Counted from the first letter of the stretch, positions 17,604 to 24,334 are shown. The stretch is DNA of 64,000 bases from Gimesia benthica (GCF_009720525.1 NZ_CP043930.1:6584001-6648000), one strand, 5' to 3'. Notes: generated by a model from the sequence alone, not told the origin. A program made the numbers and translations.

Positions 17604-18510
17604 TATCGAGGCAATTTGAACAACAGTTGGAACCACAGAGTCCACACTCTTTCAGGCAGGATTCACAACAGTCATCACGGCAGATTTCACAGCGGGTCGA
17701 ACAGTCGTGGCAAAATGAGGAACTACAGCCGCTACAGCGATTGGCGCATTGCCGACACAAGCGGTTTTCGCAACTGGTGCAGTGAGTCTGCTCATCTGTG
17801 GTAACGACATCCGCACAATCACTGCATTCTGCACTGTGCCAGTCGCTGAGGGCGACATAGGGACTTTCCGGGTTGTAAGTGCGTAACAAACGGGACACCA
17901 GCACGAAAAAATCCAGCAGCCGCCCCTGATCCAGGGCGCGTCTGATGGGCATACGGGCGTCTCCTTCACAGACGTTGTCAGACTGCACGTGCGGATGCGT
18001 GACTGCATCATCGGTGATCGGCGGCTGTGGATCTTGAGCAAACACCTGGTAGTGAAAGTGTGAGTCTGAATTGAGATCTGCAAACTCCAGCCGAATCTCA
18101 AACGCCCCCAGATAGACGCCTTCCAGCACAATTGGCTCTGTCACCACCGAAATCGTCTTACTTTTCAGATCAATGCTGTATTCACCAAACTCCTCTTCCA
18201 GGGCCAGCAGATCTTCGAAGATGGTGCGGATCACAGAGACAGGATTTTCAGCAGTGGCTGACTCCAGTTCCTGCTGTAAAGTTACCAGATGTTGAGTCAG
18301 CTGGATGACATCAGGTATCAGTACCCGCTTCAGCTTGGAGGCAGCACGGAACCAACCCCGTTCCTGTACCTGTTGTCGCATACGGATCAATCGCAGACAG
18401 CTCAGCCAGGCCGCTTCCGGTAGCGCGATATTTGACTCACTTCCCTGTGAGCCGAGTTGTTGCTCAATGAGACTGGCCATCCGCCAGACCGTTTTCAAAC
18501 TCTGTTTCAT
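17494..18510 (-). CDS. E2-like conjugating domain fused to a RING/treble-clef zinc block
   Basis: Residues 1-110 are helical. Residues 117-212 look like an E2/UBC fold: strands ending in [13 protein letters not shown] and [10 protein letters not shown], then [14 protein letters not shown]. There HPH (172-174) followed by Cys181 mirrors the HPN...C motif of eukaryotic E2 enzymes, and helices follow. Residues 229-310 contain ten CxxC motifs (CSDC, CTSC, CRQC, CSGC, CHDC, CEIC, CESC, CGLC, CSNC, CPIC), consistent with tandem RING/treble-clef zinc sites. The acidic tail (311-338) is disordered. I infer a combined E2 and E3-like factor. AAAGGAG precedes the ATG, and a strong hairpin separates it from the Ubl gene. 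The E2 assignment is from motif pattern, not alignment. Confidence 0.75.
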   Translation of the reverse strand: MKQSLKTVWRMASLIEQQLGSQGSESNIALPEAAWLSCLRLIRMRQQVQERGWFRAASKLKRVLIPDVIQLTQHLVTLQQELESATAENPVSVIRTIFEDLLALEEEFGEYSIDLKSKTISVVTEPIVLEGVYLGAFEIRLEFADLNSDSHFHYQVFAQDPQPPITDDAVTHPHVQSDNVCEGDARMPIRRALDQGRLLDFFVLVSRLLRTYNPESPYVALSDWHSAECSDCADVVTTDEQTHCTSCENRLCRQCANRCSGCSSSFCHDCSTRCEICRDDCCESCLKECGLCGSNCCSNCLDNEERCPICETQEDEETYEPDQETTSPETVPPAGAPL

Positions 18511-18540
18511 TATTCGTTTACTCCTTTTACATTAATAGAA

Positions 18541-18576
18541 GACAGGCTATCGGGACCGTGATCCCGACAGCCTGTC
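18541..18576 (-). terminator. Strong intra-operon hairpin (possible attenuator)
   Basis: GACAGGCT-A-TCGGGA pairs with TCCCGA-C-AGCCTGTC around a 6-nt loop. It sits in the 95-bp gap between the Ubl gene and the E2/RING-like gene, followed on the minus strand by TTCTATT rather than a full T-tract. It could attenuate transcription or protect upstream mRNA, making the Ubl more abundant than the enzymes. Confidence 0.65.
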
Positions 18577-18605
18577 AGAGACAAAATAATTCACTTCTAA
18601 AAAGG

Positions 18606-18830
18606 CTAGCCTTTCGCACCCTCGATTTTTGTCGGAGTGATCGAAATCCGGTCCCCGTCCTGTAACGGCTGATCGGGAGGACACGGTTGGCGATTGACCC
18701 GGATCAGATAGTCCGAGGCGTTCGCATCCGGCATGCGTTGTTCGAACAGTTGAGCGACCGTGGTTCCCGCGGCGACTTCAATGTAGTCCGCGAATCCGCC
18801 ACCATCGTTGTTAATCAATAAAACTTTCAT
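18606..18830 (-). CDS. ThiS/MoaD-like beta-grasp protein (putative ubiquitin-like modifier)
   Basis: The 74-residue protein has the beta-grasp pattern of ThiS/MoaD and of the Ubl in bacterial conjugation operons. It starts with strand [10 protein letters not shown], then the [18 protein letters not shown] turn-helix, then [10 protein letters not shown] and [16 protein letters not shown]. It ends in EGAKG and not in the canonical GG, so either the last Gly is used or the tail is trimmed by the JAMM enzyme. AAAGGA lies upstream. Being next to E2-, JAMM- and E1-like genes, it is most likely the modifier of the system. A sulfur-carrier role is the alternative. Confidence 0.8.
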   Translation of the reverse strand: MKVLLINNDGGGFADYIEVAAGTTVAQLFEQRMPDANASDYLIRVNRQPCPPDQPLQDGDRISITPTKIEGAKG

Positions 18831-18881
18831 AGCATTCCTTTCTGGAATTGATTTGGAGATGTATTAATAAGAAGTAATGCT

Positions 18882-19049
18882 TTAACTAAGCGACTTTCGT
18901 TTGCGACGTCGTTTTCTGCGCCGAGACTTAACGGCACGTCGTCCCCGATGCCGCCCACTATGGAGCATCTGCAGTCGATTTGATTGGAAGGGACCAGCTG
19001 CCTGGCTGGAGCAGCGAATGATCTCGAGATCACACCCATGAAGGAACAT
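18882..19049 (-). CDS. Very basic 55-residue protein in the Ubl operon
   Basis: From an ATG at 19049 with AGAGGGA about 7 nt upstream, a 55-codon frame runs to TAA at 18882. The first half is mixed, and the last 28 residues (from an internal Met) contain 15 Arg/Lys, including RRRKRRRKRK. The start overlaps the end of the preceding gene by 20 bp, as expected for coupled translation. The charge suggests nucleic-acid or ribosome binding, or a lysine-rich conjugation target, both inference. It is short, so the coding call rests on RBS, position and charge pattern. Confidence 0.55.
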   Translation of the reverse strand: MFLHGCDLEIIRCSSQAAGPFQSNRLQMLHSGRHRGRRAVKSRRRKRRRKRKSLS

Positions 19050-19245
19050 GATTCAATCCCTCTGTCTGTGGAGCCATTCGCTGGTTTTCCAGTTCGTCCC
19101 AATCGATGACCAGCGGTCCCGATGTTTCCGAATCCGGATCAACGGTTTCCTGGGGTTCCGCTAATAAAAAGCCCAGGCGTTTGACGGTGGCGATTGTCTC
19201 GCCGGTAGCTAGGGCGACGGCCCGATTCAAGTCTGACTGTTTCAT
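19030..19245 (-). CDS. Small conserved planctomycete protein
   Basis: The 71-residue protein starts MKQSDLNRAVALATGETIAT with a helix-turn-helix-like beginning resembling the N-terminus of HU-type proteins. An acidic segment and the motif PLVIDWDELENQR follow. AAGGAGACA precedes the ATG closely. It lies after an intra-operon terminator-like hairpin at 19276-19320. I recall this family as recurring in planctomycete genomes, but I know no function. Confidence 0.7.
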   Translation of the reverse strand: MKQSDLNRAVALATGETIATVKRLGFLLAEPQETVDPDSETSGPLVIDWDELENQRMAPQTEGLNHVPSWV

Positions 19246-19275
19246 CTAATGTCTCCTTTAAAGCATAGGTTAAAT

Positions 19276-19320
19276 AAAAAAAGCCCCAGCCCTGCAGCGA
19301 CAATTCTGCAAGACCGGGGC
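19276..19320 (-). terminator. Intra-operon intrinsic terminator
   Basis: On the minus strand GCCCCGGTCTTGCAG pairs imperfectly with CTGCAGGGCTGGGGC and ends in seven T residues. It lies between the 81-residue gene (ending at 19343) and the 71-residue gene (starting at 19245), which suggests partial termination between the AAA module and the Ubl module. Confidence 0.8.
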
Positions 19321-19342
19321 ACATTTGGGGGTTATTTCATTT

Positions 19343-19588
19343 TCAAGGACTGGGAGTGAGCCAGTGCTGCTCCAACCAGTCAACTTCTGACTGCAGGGCC
19401 GCACTCCGCTGCGCAAACGGCCCCAGCCGCGGTCCCTGGACGGGGGACAGATCGACGATCCATTGACCAGCCGCATTCGGTTCAACAAACGAGCCGCGTG
19501 AGATCTGCAGTCGACCGATGGCGGCCAGGTCAATGTCTTCCGCGTAAATGCAGCGGACTTGTCCTTCAGGTGTGATGATGAGTTGCAT
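19343..19588 (-). CDS. Small conserved protein, 81 residues
   Basis: MQLIITPEGQVRCIYAEDID begins a compact beta-rich protein that continues with GRLQISRGSFVEP, then WIVDLSPVQGPRLGPF, and ends in the helix SAALQSEVDWLEQHWL. GAGGATG is well placed before the ATG, and only 9 bp separate it from the upstream gene, so it is part of the operon. Function unknown. Its fixed position next to the AAA and helical proteins suggests an accessory of that module. Confidence 0.75.
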   Translation of the reverse strand: MQLIITPEGQVRCIYAEDIDLAAIGRLQISRGSFVEPNAAGQWIVDLSPVQGPRLGPFAQRSAALQSEVDWLEQHWLTPSP

Positions 19589-19597
19589 GTTACATCC

Positions 19598-20542
19598 TCA
19601 CTTCGGAGTCCGTATGATCTGACGCCGCGGCCGGTCGACCAGCAGGCCATCCAGGGCAGCCTGGACGCCCGACAGTTCGGAAGCCACCTGTTGCCGGAGG
19701 GCGTCCCGCTTCCTCAGTTCCTGGGGTTGAATTCCCTCCACAATGTTCTGACACTGAGAGACCAGGGCATCCAGTTGCTCGTTGGACCGCACATTCAACG
19801 ACCGGAAACGTTCAAAGAACTCGTGCAAGTTGCCGATGGCAGAATCCCGGAAGACCTTGGGACGGCCGTCGGCCTGTCCACTCAGGCGATCTGTCAGATG
19901 CGACACCAGTTTCGACAACTCATCCAGAAAAGCGTCTTCCGCCAACCGGACCGCCTCCTCGAATCGCGACTGCACGCGCTGGCACTCTTGTTCGTAGAGT
20001 TCGGGATTGAGCTGTCTGAGATAATTCGGCGGTTCGATACTGGGGAACTCCCAGGTCACTTCGAATAGCCCTACCAGCGTTGTGGGGTAATCATCGTCAT
20101 TGAACAGACTTCCCAGACGCTCCCGGGCCGCCGATTTCATGGACAGGTATTGTTCATCCAGTTCCGCAACCGCCTCGGCCAGTTCCTCCGTAAACCGATG
20201 CATCTGTTCCTGGAAGGCGGTCAGAGTATCGTGTCGCAATAAGCGGATGCCCGGTTCCGGAAAGGGGAGACTGACCGAGGTCCAGTATTTCCGTACCTGG
20301 TTACGAACGGCACTTACGGCCCGAAAACGGGGATGCCCTGTATCCAGCAGCTTCTTGCCGGCACTCAGGAACGCTCCTTCCGCCCCAAACGATTCGGCGG
20401 CCTGGGCCTTCTGGTCACGTGTGAGCGACTTCCGGGTACCGAACCATTCAAAACTGACCCGCGTGGCACACATCGTAGCTCTGAGACGGTCGATGGGATC
20501 GTGGTGAGTTTCCACTTCTTCTATCGTAGCCATAGTCATCAT
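19598..20542 (-). CDS. Long helical protein of the Ycf46-like AAA module
   Basis: About 314 residues, almost entirely helical, with probable coiled coils in FQEQMHRFTEELAEAVAELD and in YEQECQRVQSRFEEAVRLAE. A conserved-looking WEFPSIEPPNYLRQLNPELY lies mid-protein, and the C-terminal LSGVQAALDGLLVDRPRR is basic. It resembles DUF3150-like helical proteins that accompany AAA ATPases, but I am not certain of that family. AAGGAG lies immediately upstream of three close ATGs (20542, 20539, 20533), so the start is ambiguous by a few codons. It follows the AAA gene by about 20 bp. Confidence 0.7.
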   Translation of the reverse strand: MMTMATIEEVETHHDPIDRLRATMCATRVSFEWFGTRKSLTRDQKAQAAESFGAEGAFLSAGKKLLDTGHPRFRAVSAVRNQVRKYWTSVSLPFPEPGIRLLRHDTLTAFQEQMHRFTEELAEAVAELDEQYLSMKSAARERLGSLFNDDDYPTTLVGLFEVTWEFPSIEPPNYLRQLNPELYEQECQRVQSRFEEAVRLAEDAFLDELSKLVSHLTDRLSGQADGRPKVFRDSAIGNLHEFFERFRSLNVRSNEQLDALVSQCQNIVEGIQPQELRKRDALRQQVASELSGVQAALDGLLVDRPRRQIIRTPK

Positions 20543-20565
20543 TTCTCCTTGATTCAAAGTCAGGT

Positions 20566-22062
20566 TTAGTTTCTGCGGGGATCACGGGAGAGTTTGCGCT
20601 GCGCTCGGCCTTCCGACCGCTCTCCGTGAACAAAGACGCCCGGCTGCTCTGCAGACAGGCAACGGTTGCTGGCCCAGCGTCTGAGTCGAGCCACTGATTC
20701 TGCGGCAGTGACGGCCACGGGGACCACGTTTTCAGCAGCCTGGGTTAACGGGACATCCAGCAGGGCTGCCAGGCGACAGCAAGCCCTGATTTCGGAACCG
20801 GTCCAGTGTCGGTCTTCGGGCAGCTTCTGATCCTCTGTGAGTCCATACTGTTCTCGATAGATGTTCCAGATCACCTGCTTCTGTGAATCTCCGGGCAGAT
20901 CCAGAAAGAAGAGACCGTCAAAGCGTTCGGCACGGATCAGCTCGGGAGGAAGTTTTGAAATGTCGTTGGCAGTACAGACCACGAACACGTCTGAAGTATG
21001 GTCGTTCAGCCAGCTTAAAAGTGTCCCCAGCATGCGTGTGGAAACACCGCTGTCGGACTGTCCGGACGAGGTGGCCCCGCTCAGCCCCTTTTCGACCTCA
21101 TCGATAAACAGGACGGCGGGCTGTATCGCATCAACGATGCGGAGCGCCCGTCTTGTTCGCTCCTCGGTCTGACCGACCAGCGCGCCCATCAGGGCTCCCA
21201 CGTCGAGTGTCAGTGTGGCTCTTCCGGTCTCTTTTCCCAGTGCTTTGGCGAAGGCACTTTTCCCGGTCCCGGGAACTCCCAACAGCAGAACGCCCCGAGG
21301 ACGAACATGGGATGATTCCTGTGATCTGGGACGCAGCGCACGCCGGCAAAAGGCTTTTAAAGATTCCAGGCCTCCCAGGTCATCAAATGATTCCGAGCCG
21401 CTGTGGAGCGTTAGCAGACCGCTTTTTAGCAGCGTCTGAGCCTTCAGCTCCAGCACGACGGAGACGTCGATGCGTCCGTGTCGTACCAGGGAGAGGCTGA
21501 AAGCACCCTCTGCCTCGTAGCGGGTCAGGCCGCAGGCAGCGTCCAGAACACGCTCCAGTTCCGTTCCTTCCGGTAGTTCGCCGGGTTCCGTGGCAATGCT
21601 GCGAGCGATCTCCTCCAGCTGGCTCCGGTCGGGGAGATCGTGTTCCAGACAGACGAACAGCTTTTCCAGTTCCGGGGGAATCTGGATCAGACTGGATAGT
21701 ATGATCACAAAGGTTCGGGTTTGCTTTCCCAGACCGATCTGTTGCGTCAGTGCCTGGATGATTTCGGGAGAGTTAATAAAGCGGTGGAAATTCTTGAGGA
21801 CGAGCAGCGTGGGCCGATCTGAATCGGCCTGGCTGTTGAGGCTGTGTATGGCTGCCAGGGGATCAGGGTACGACGCATCACTCTCTTCAATGGCTTGCGT
21901 TCCCTGTAGCCCCCGGTCAATATCCCAAGAGAGCAAGCCCCAGTCTTCACTGTGGCAGAGCCGGGTAATTTCCAACAACGCCTCGTCATGTTCGTGGCTC
22001 TGAATCCAGATCCCGGTAAAGCAGGCGCGTACGTTCTCCGCCAGTCGTTCGGTTAGTAACAT
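20566..22062 (-). CDS. Ycf46-like AAA ATPase
   Basis: The 498-residue protein has a degenerate N-terminal P-loop-like domain (residues 5-165, with LLVLKNFHRFINSPEI and VIILSSLIQIPPELEKLF) and then a classical AAA domain. The Walker A is GVPGTGKS (262-269), the Walker B is VLFIDE (317-322), and the second-region arginines lie in PPELIRAERFDGLFFLDLP. This two-part layout, with a linker and FDDLGGLESLK before the AAA core, matches the cyanobacterial/plastid Ycf46 family. AGAGGA precedes the ATG. With the Ycf35-like DUF1257 gene upstream it may act as a remodelling ATPase for the modified or modifying complex (inference). Confidence 0.85.
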   Translation of the reverse strand: MLLTERLAENVRACFTGIWIQSHEHDEALLEITRLCHSEDWGLLSWDIDRGLQGTQAIEESDASYPDPLAAIHSLNSQADSDRPTLLVLKNFHRFINSPEIIQALTQQIGLGKQTRTFVIILSSLIQIPPELEKLFVCLEHDLPDRSQLEEIARSIATEPGELPEGTELERVLDAACGLTRYEAEGAFSLSLVRHGRIDVSVVLELKAQTLLKSGLLTLHSGSESFDDLGGLESLKAFCRRALRPRSQESSHVRPRGVLLLGVPGTGKSAFAKALGKETGRATLTLDVGALMGALVGQTEERTRRALRIVDAIQPAVLFIDEVEKGLSGATSSGQSDSGVSTRMLGTLLSWLNDHTSDVFVVCTANDISKLPPELIRAERFDGLFFLDLPGDSQKQVIWNIYREQYGLTEDQKLPEDRHWTGSEIRACCRLAALLDVPLTQAAENVVPVAVTAAESVARLRRWASNRCLSAEQPGVFVHGERSEGRAQRKLSRDPRRN

Positions 22063-22106
22063 AAGTGTTCCTCTTAGGTTGAAAGAAATAGGTGTGTGAA
22101 GTGTGC

Positions 22107-22712
22107 TTAAGCGGTCTCAGCCAGTTGATGGATCGTCTCCAGCCAGGAGATGATTTCTCCGTCCGGATCACGTTCCTGCAGCAGGGGGACCGTCATCTCC
22201 TCAACGGCACTGGTGTTGAGCCAGTGCTTGGCCCGATTCGTTAGTCGCACCCGAGCACGACGAGTGAGCCGTTGCCAGGTGGATTTTCCATGACTGCTCT
22301 CAAAAACTTGTTGTGCTGCCAGAGTTGCCACACAAGCATGGTCATCGAATTCCAGTGGAACATTAGTGATAACCTGAATCGAGTGGGGATGCAGATAGTT
22401 CTCCAGACTCCGTTTCTGCGTCAACATGCCGCGGCAACGAGAGCGTTGGTTGATCCTGTCGACGGTCTCCAGACGTTGTTCTGTAACCGGTGACTGCTCG
22501 CGATCGTACAAATGAAACTCTGGCAGATTGAGTGGCGAAAGTCGTCTAATCCAAGCTTGAGGATGCCCACTGATCGGCAGGAAGATAAGTTCTCTATTAC
22601 GTTCCATTGCGGCCAGATCAGGCAGTGCGGGATGCGCAGAATGGAGAAGTGCCGAGATGCGTCTCAGGAACTTGATGTCGTGTGTCCCTTCGACGACCAC
22701 CAACACACGCAC
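22107..22712 (-). CDS. TOPRIM-domain protein (OLD-like)
   Basis: The protein opens with VRVLVVVEGTHDIKFLRRIS, the first TOPRIM strand with its Glu (VEG), followed by LNLPEFHLYDREQSP, whose D-R-E resembles the second acidic motif. The C-terminal 100 residues are helical and basic. TOPRIM domains of this type occur in OLD-family nucleases, RecR/M5 and topoisomerases, so a nucleic-acid-cleaving or binding role is likely but not shown. The GTG start at 22712 (after GGAG) is my choice. The longer ATG frame from 22892 overlaps DUF2997 completely and is unlikely. Confidence 0.6.
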   Translation of the reverse strand: MRVLVVVEGTHDIKFLRRISALLHSAHPALPDLAAMERNRELIFLPISGHPQAWIRRLSPLNLPEFHLYDREQSPVTEQRLETVDRINQRSRCRGMLTQKRSLENYLHPHSIQVITNVPLEFDDHACVATLAAQQVFESSHGKSTWQRLTRRARVRLTNRAKHWLNTSAVEEMTVPLLQERDPDGEIISWLETIHQLAETA

Positions 22713-22771
22713 CCGTGAGGGAGCTCCGTCAATTCGTTCAGGTAATTCCTGTATGTGTTGTGAATTGAAAG

Positions 22772-22966
22772 CTAATTCTCCTGTTTGAGTTGGTTGGGTT
22801 GGTGTTGAATGGATTGGTGGTATTCGGCAGTCAGCTGTTCCGAGGAGACTTTTCCCAAAGCTCCTTCCAGAAACCGACTGGCATCCCGACAATGGGAACC
22901 GGTAAAGCCGCGGGTCTCGATCCGGGACTGACCGTCGGTTGAAATGATGATTTCAATGATTTTCAC
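22772..22966 (-). CDS. DUF2997 protein
   Basis: The 64-residue protein starts with GTG at 22966, sharing one base with the stop of the DUF1257 gene (TAGTG). The sequence KIIEIIISTDGQSRIETRGF followed by SCRDASRFLEGALG-like residues (here SHCRDASRFLEGALG) is characteristic of DUF2997. DUF2997 is commonly found next to DUF1257 in planctomycetes and other bacteria, so a joint function is likely. What that is, is unknown. Confidence 0.85.
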   Translation of the reverse strand: MKIIEIIISTDGQSRIETRGFTGSHCRDASRFLEGALGKVSSEQLTAEYHQSIQHQPNQLKQEN

Positions 22967-23331
22967 TAGCCTTCTCCGATCTGAATGGTGAGTTTGATGG
23001 AACCGTCGCTGAGCCGATTTTCCAGGACGGAATGTCCCTTGCGGCGCGCTTCCAGACGGCATTTTTCAACGCCATAGGATTGCAGTAGCCGATTGAGGTG
23101 AGTCGGCTCACCCCAGCGGCCTTCAAAGTTGTCGTAGCGGACCTGGCCCTGTTCGACGTCAAAGACGACAGGATACCGCCAGTCAGGGAGACGGACCGCG
23201 TAGCCAGTGACTTCTCCGCTGAACAGCGTGACGCTTTCGTGAACGGGTTCGCCCAGATTGAGTCGACGGCAGGCCAGGCCCAGTGCTTCCGCGTCGCGGA
23301 CCTCTGTCTGGATCGTGACAATATGTGACAT
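22966..23331 (-). CDS. DUF1257 (Ycf35-like) protein
   Basis: Starting at 23331 (MSHIVTIQTEVRDAEALGLA), with AAAGGAG upstream, the protein has 121 residues. The MSH start, YPVVFDVEQGQVRYDNFEGR and the C-terminal KGHSVLENRLSDGSIKLTI match DUF1257, the family of plastid/cyanobacterial Ycf35. It is translationally coupled to DUF2997. Plastid ycf35 and ycf46 genes both have relatives in this operon, which is a notable association. Confidence 0.88.
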   Translation of the reverse strand: MSHIVTIQTEVRDAEALGLACRRLNLGEPVHESVTLFSGEVTGYAVRLPDWRYPVVFDVEQGQVRYDNFEGRWGEPTHLNRLLQSYGVEKCRLEARRKGHSVLENRLSDGSIKLTIQIGEG

Positions 23332-23332
23332 T

Positions 23333-23905
23333 TCATGTGCTCCTTTCTGTGGGATCATCAGGATCGAGGGGCTGCGAGAAATCCGTCAGCCGTGGTTTGT
23401 CTGGATTTGTATTTGCAGGTGGCATCAGCCACGGTTCTGCTGAGACCAGGTCATCTAGCAGTAGCTCTGTCATTTGCTGTTCGTCTGCGGGTTCGATTTT
23501 CTGACTGAGTAGCAACCAGCAGATGAGTAAGGGCAGCAGGCTAACCACCACCATGGCTACCCTGGTGATCGCAGCGGCAATGATCGGATCACGGTGGCGG
23601 ATGTCGGCGATGTCGCGGCGTTCCGCTTCCAGCTGGTCCCGCTGGTGCCCAATCTCGTTTCGCTCAGTTTGCATCTCGCGTTGTAGGGTGACCATCTCCT
23701 GCCGGGATCTGGCATCCGCTTCCACCAGTTCCCGTGAACCAGAGGCGACTTCCTGCTGGAGTTCCGCCATGCGCTGGTTCTGTTCGGCCTGGCGCTCCAA
23801 TTGCCGCGTGGCCAGTTCGGCCACACGACTGTTTTCGTCGGAACTACAGCCGGCTCCGGTCAACAGGATCAGTGTTAGTGTGATTGGTAGAGTCGGTTTT
23901 TCCAT
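23333..23905 (-). CDS. Coiled-coil lipoprotein with a membrane segment
   Basis: The 190-residue protein has a lipobox (LLTGAGC, Cys20) after a short signal peptide. A long coiled coil follows (residues about 27-105: VAELATRQLERQAEQNQRMA... HQRDQLEAERRDIADI). A hydrophobic helix (RVAMVVVSLLPLLICWLLL) comes next, and then an acidic proline-rich C-terminus. The combination of lipid anchor and transmembrane helix is unusual. Alternatively, the first segment is an uncleaved anchor. It overlaps the small upstream membrane gene by 62 bp and is 1 bp from the DUF1257 start. Function unknown; it could tether the operon products to the membrane. Confidence 0.7.
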   Translation of the reverse strand: MEKPTLPITLTLILLTGAGCSSDENSRVAELATRQLERQAEQNQRMAELQQEVASGSRELVEADARSRQEMVTLQREMQTERNEIGHQRDQLEAERRDIADIRHRDPIIAAAITRVAMVVVSLLPLLICWLLLSQKIEPADEQQMTELLLDDLVSAEPWLMPPANTNPDKPRLTDFSQPLDPDDPTERST

Positions 23906-24035
23906 GTGCCCTCCAGCGTTGAATCAGGTGTCTGAGAATTCCCTGCAGCGCCAGCCGCAACCGCCGTTCCTTGATCAGAGAGACGACAGTCAGCAACAGG
24001 GCGACAGAGACGAACGTTAAAACCATGTATTCCAA
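23844..24035 (-). CDS. Small single-pass membrane protein, first gene of the operon
   Basis: From a TTG at 24035 (GGAG 6 nt upstream) or the ATG at 24026, the frame encodes a transmembrane helix (MVLTFVSVALLLTVVSLI) followed by a basic amphipathic segment (KERRLRLALQGILRHLIQRW). It overlaps the lipoprotein gene by 62 bp. The TTG start is favoured by spacing, since the ATG lies 15 nt from the Shine-Dalgarno. No family recognised. Confidence 0.55.
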   Translation of the reverse strand: MEYMVLTFVSVALLLTVVSLIKERRLRLALQGILRHLIQRWRAHGKTDSTNHTNTDPVDRSRL

Positions 24036-24069
24036 GCAAGGCTCCTTTCTATTGGAGATGTGAAAACAC

Positions 24070-24107
24070 AAAACGCCCCGCATACCTGTGGCATGCGGGG
24101 CGTTTTT
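24070..24107. terminator. Bidirectional terminator/leader hairpin at operon front
   Basis: AAACGCCCCGCAT pairs with ATGCGGGGCGTTTT around a CCTGTGG-like loop, with A/T tracts on both sides. It lies just upstream of the first operon gene on the minus strand. It therefore either insulates the operon from upstream transcription or acts as a leader attenuator. Confidence 0.8.
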
Positions 24108-24164
24108 ACTGACGACGAATTTGTTTTGGAGATCGACTACCATCGTACAATAGGTAATCTATCC

Positions 24165-24200
24165 CCTATGTATTATGACACGTTTTAGGCCAAAATTTAG
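24165..24200. repeat. 36-bp direct repeat, copy 1
   Basis: This 36-base stretch matches 29109-29144 at all but two or three positions. Its core TATTATGACACGTTTT is also echoed by 24305-24334. The two near-identical copies delimit a 5-kb segment with GYF_2 genes, an XRE regulator and the IS91/tyrosine-recombinase pair. Confidence 0.8.
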
Positions 24201-24304
24201 ATATGGGGACTCACCCGAAAGTGTGGCAAGAATCACCGTGCGTACCTGATATTTATTTTTTCCAGCTTGTCATTTCTCCTGGCTCTTTCTCTCTTCTTCC
24301 ATCT

Positions 24305-24334
24305 ATTATGACGCGTTTTTCGTCATAATTTAGG
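24305..24334. repeat. Variant of the repeat with a perfect internal palindrome
   Basis: TATTATGACGCGTTTT then TCGTCATAATTTAG shares the core of copies 1 and 3. It contains ATTATGACG and its exact reverse complement CGTCATAAT about a 7-nt centre. Such a palindrome is typical of a recombinase or repressor binding site. Confidence 0.65.

Noticed and set aside
16258..18830. Assignment as a PRTRC cassette or type II CBASS
   Set aside because: PRTRC would include a ParB-like gene and its protein set differs. CBASS would include a CD-NTase and an E1-E2 fusion; none is here.
18827..19102. Alternative 91-codon frame between the 71-residue gene and the Ubl gene
   Set aside because: The other frame (18882-19049) has a better RBS and a basic C-terminus; this one lacks a plausible start signal and ends inside the Ubl start region.
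22712..22892. Longer TOPRIM protein starting at 22892
   Set aside because: The first 40 residues are the antisense-like shadow of DUF2997 in another frame; coupled translation after DUF2997 is simpler.
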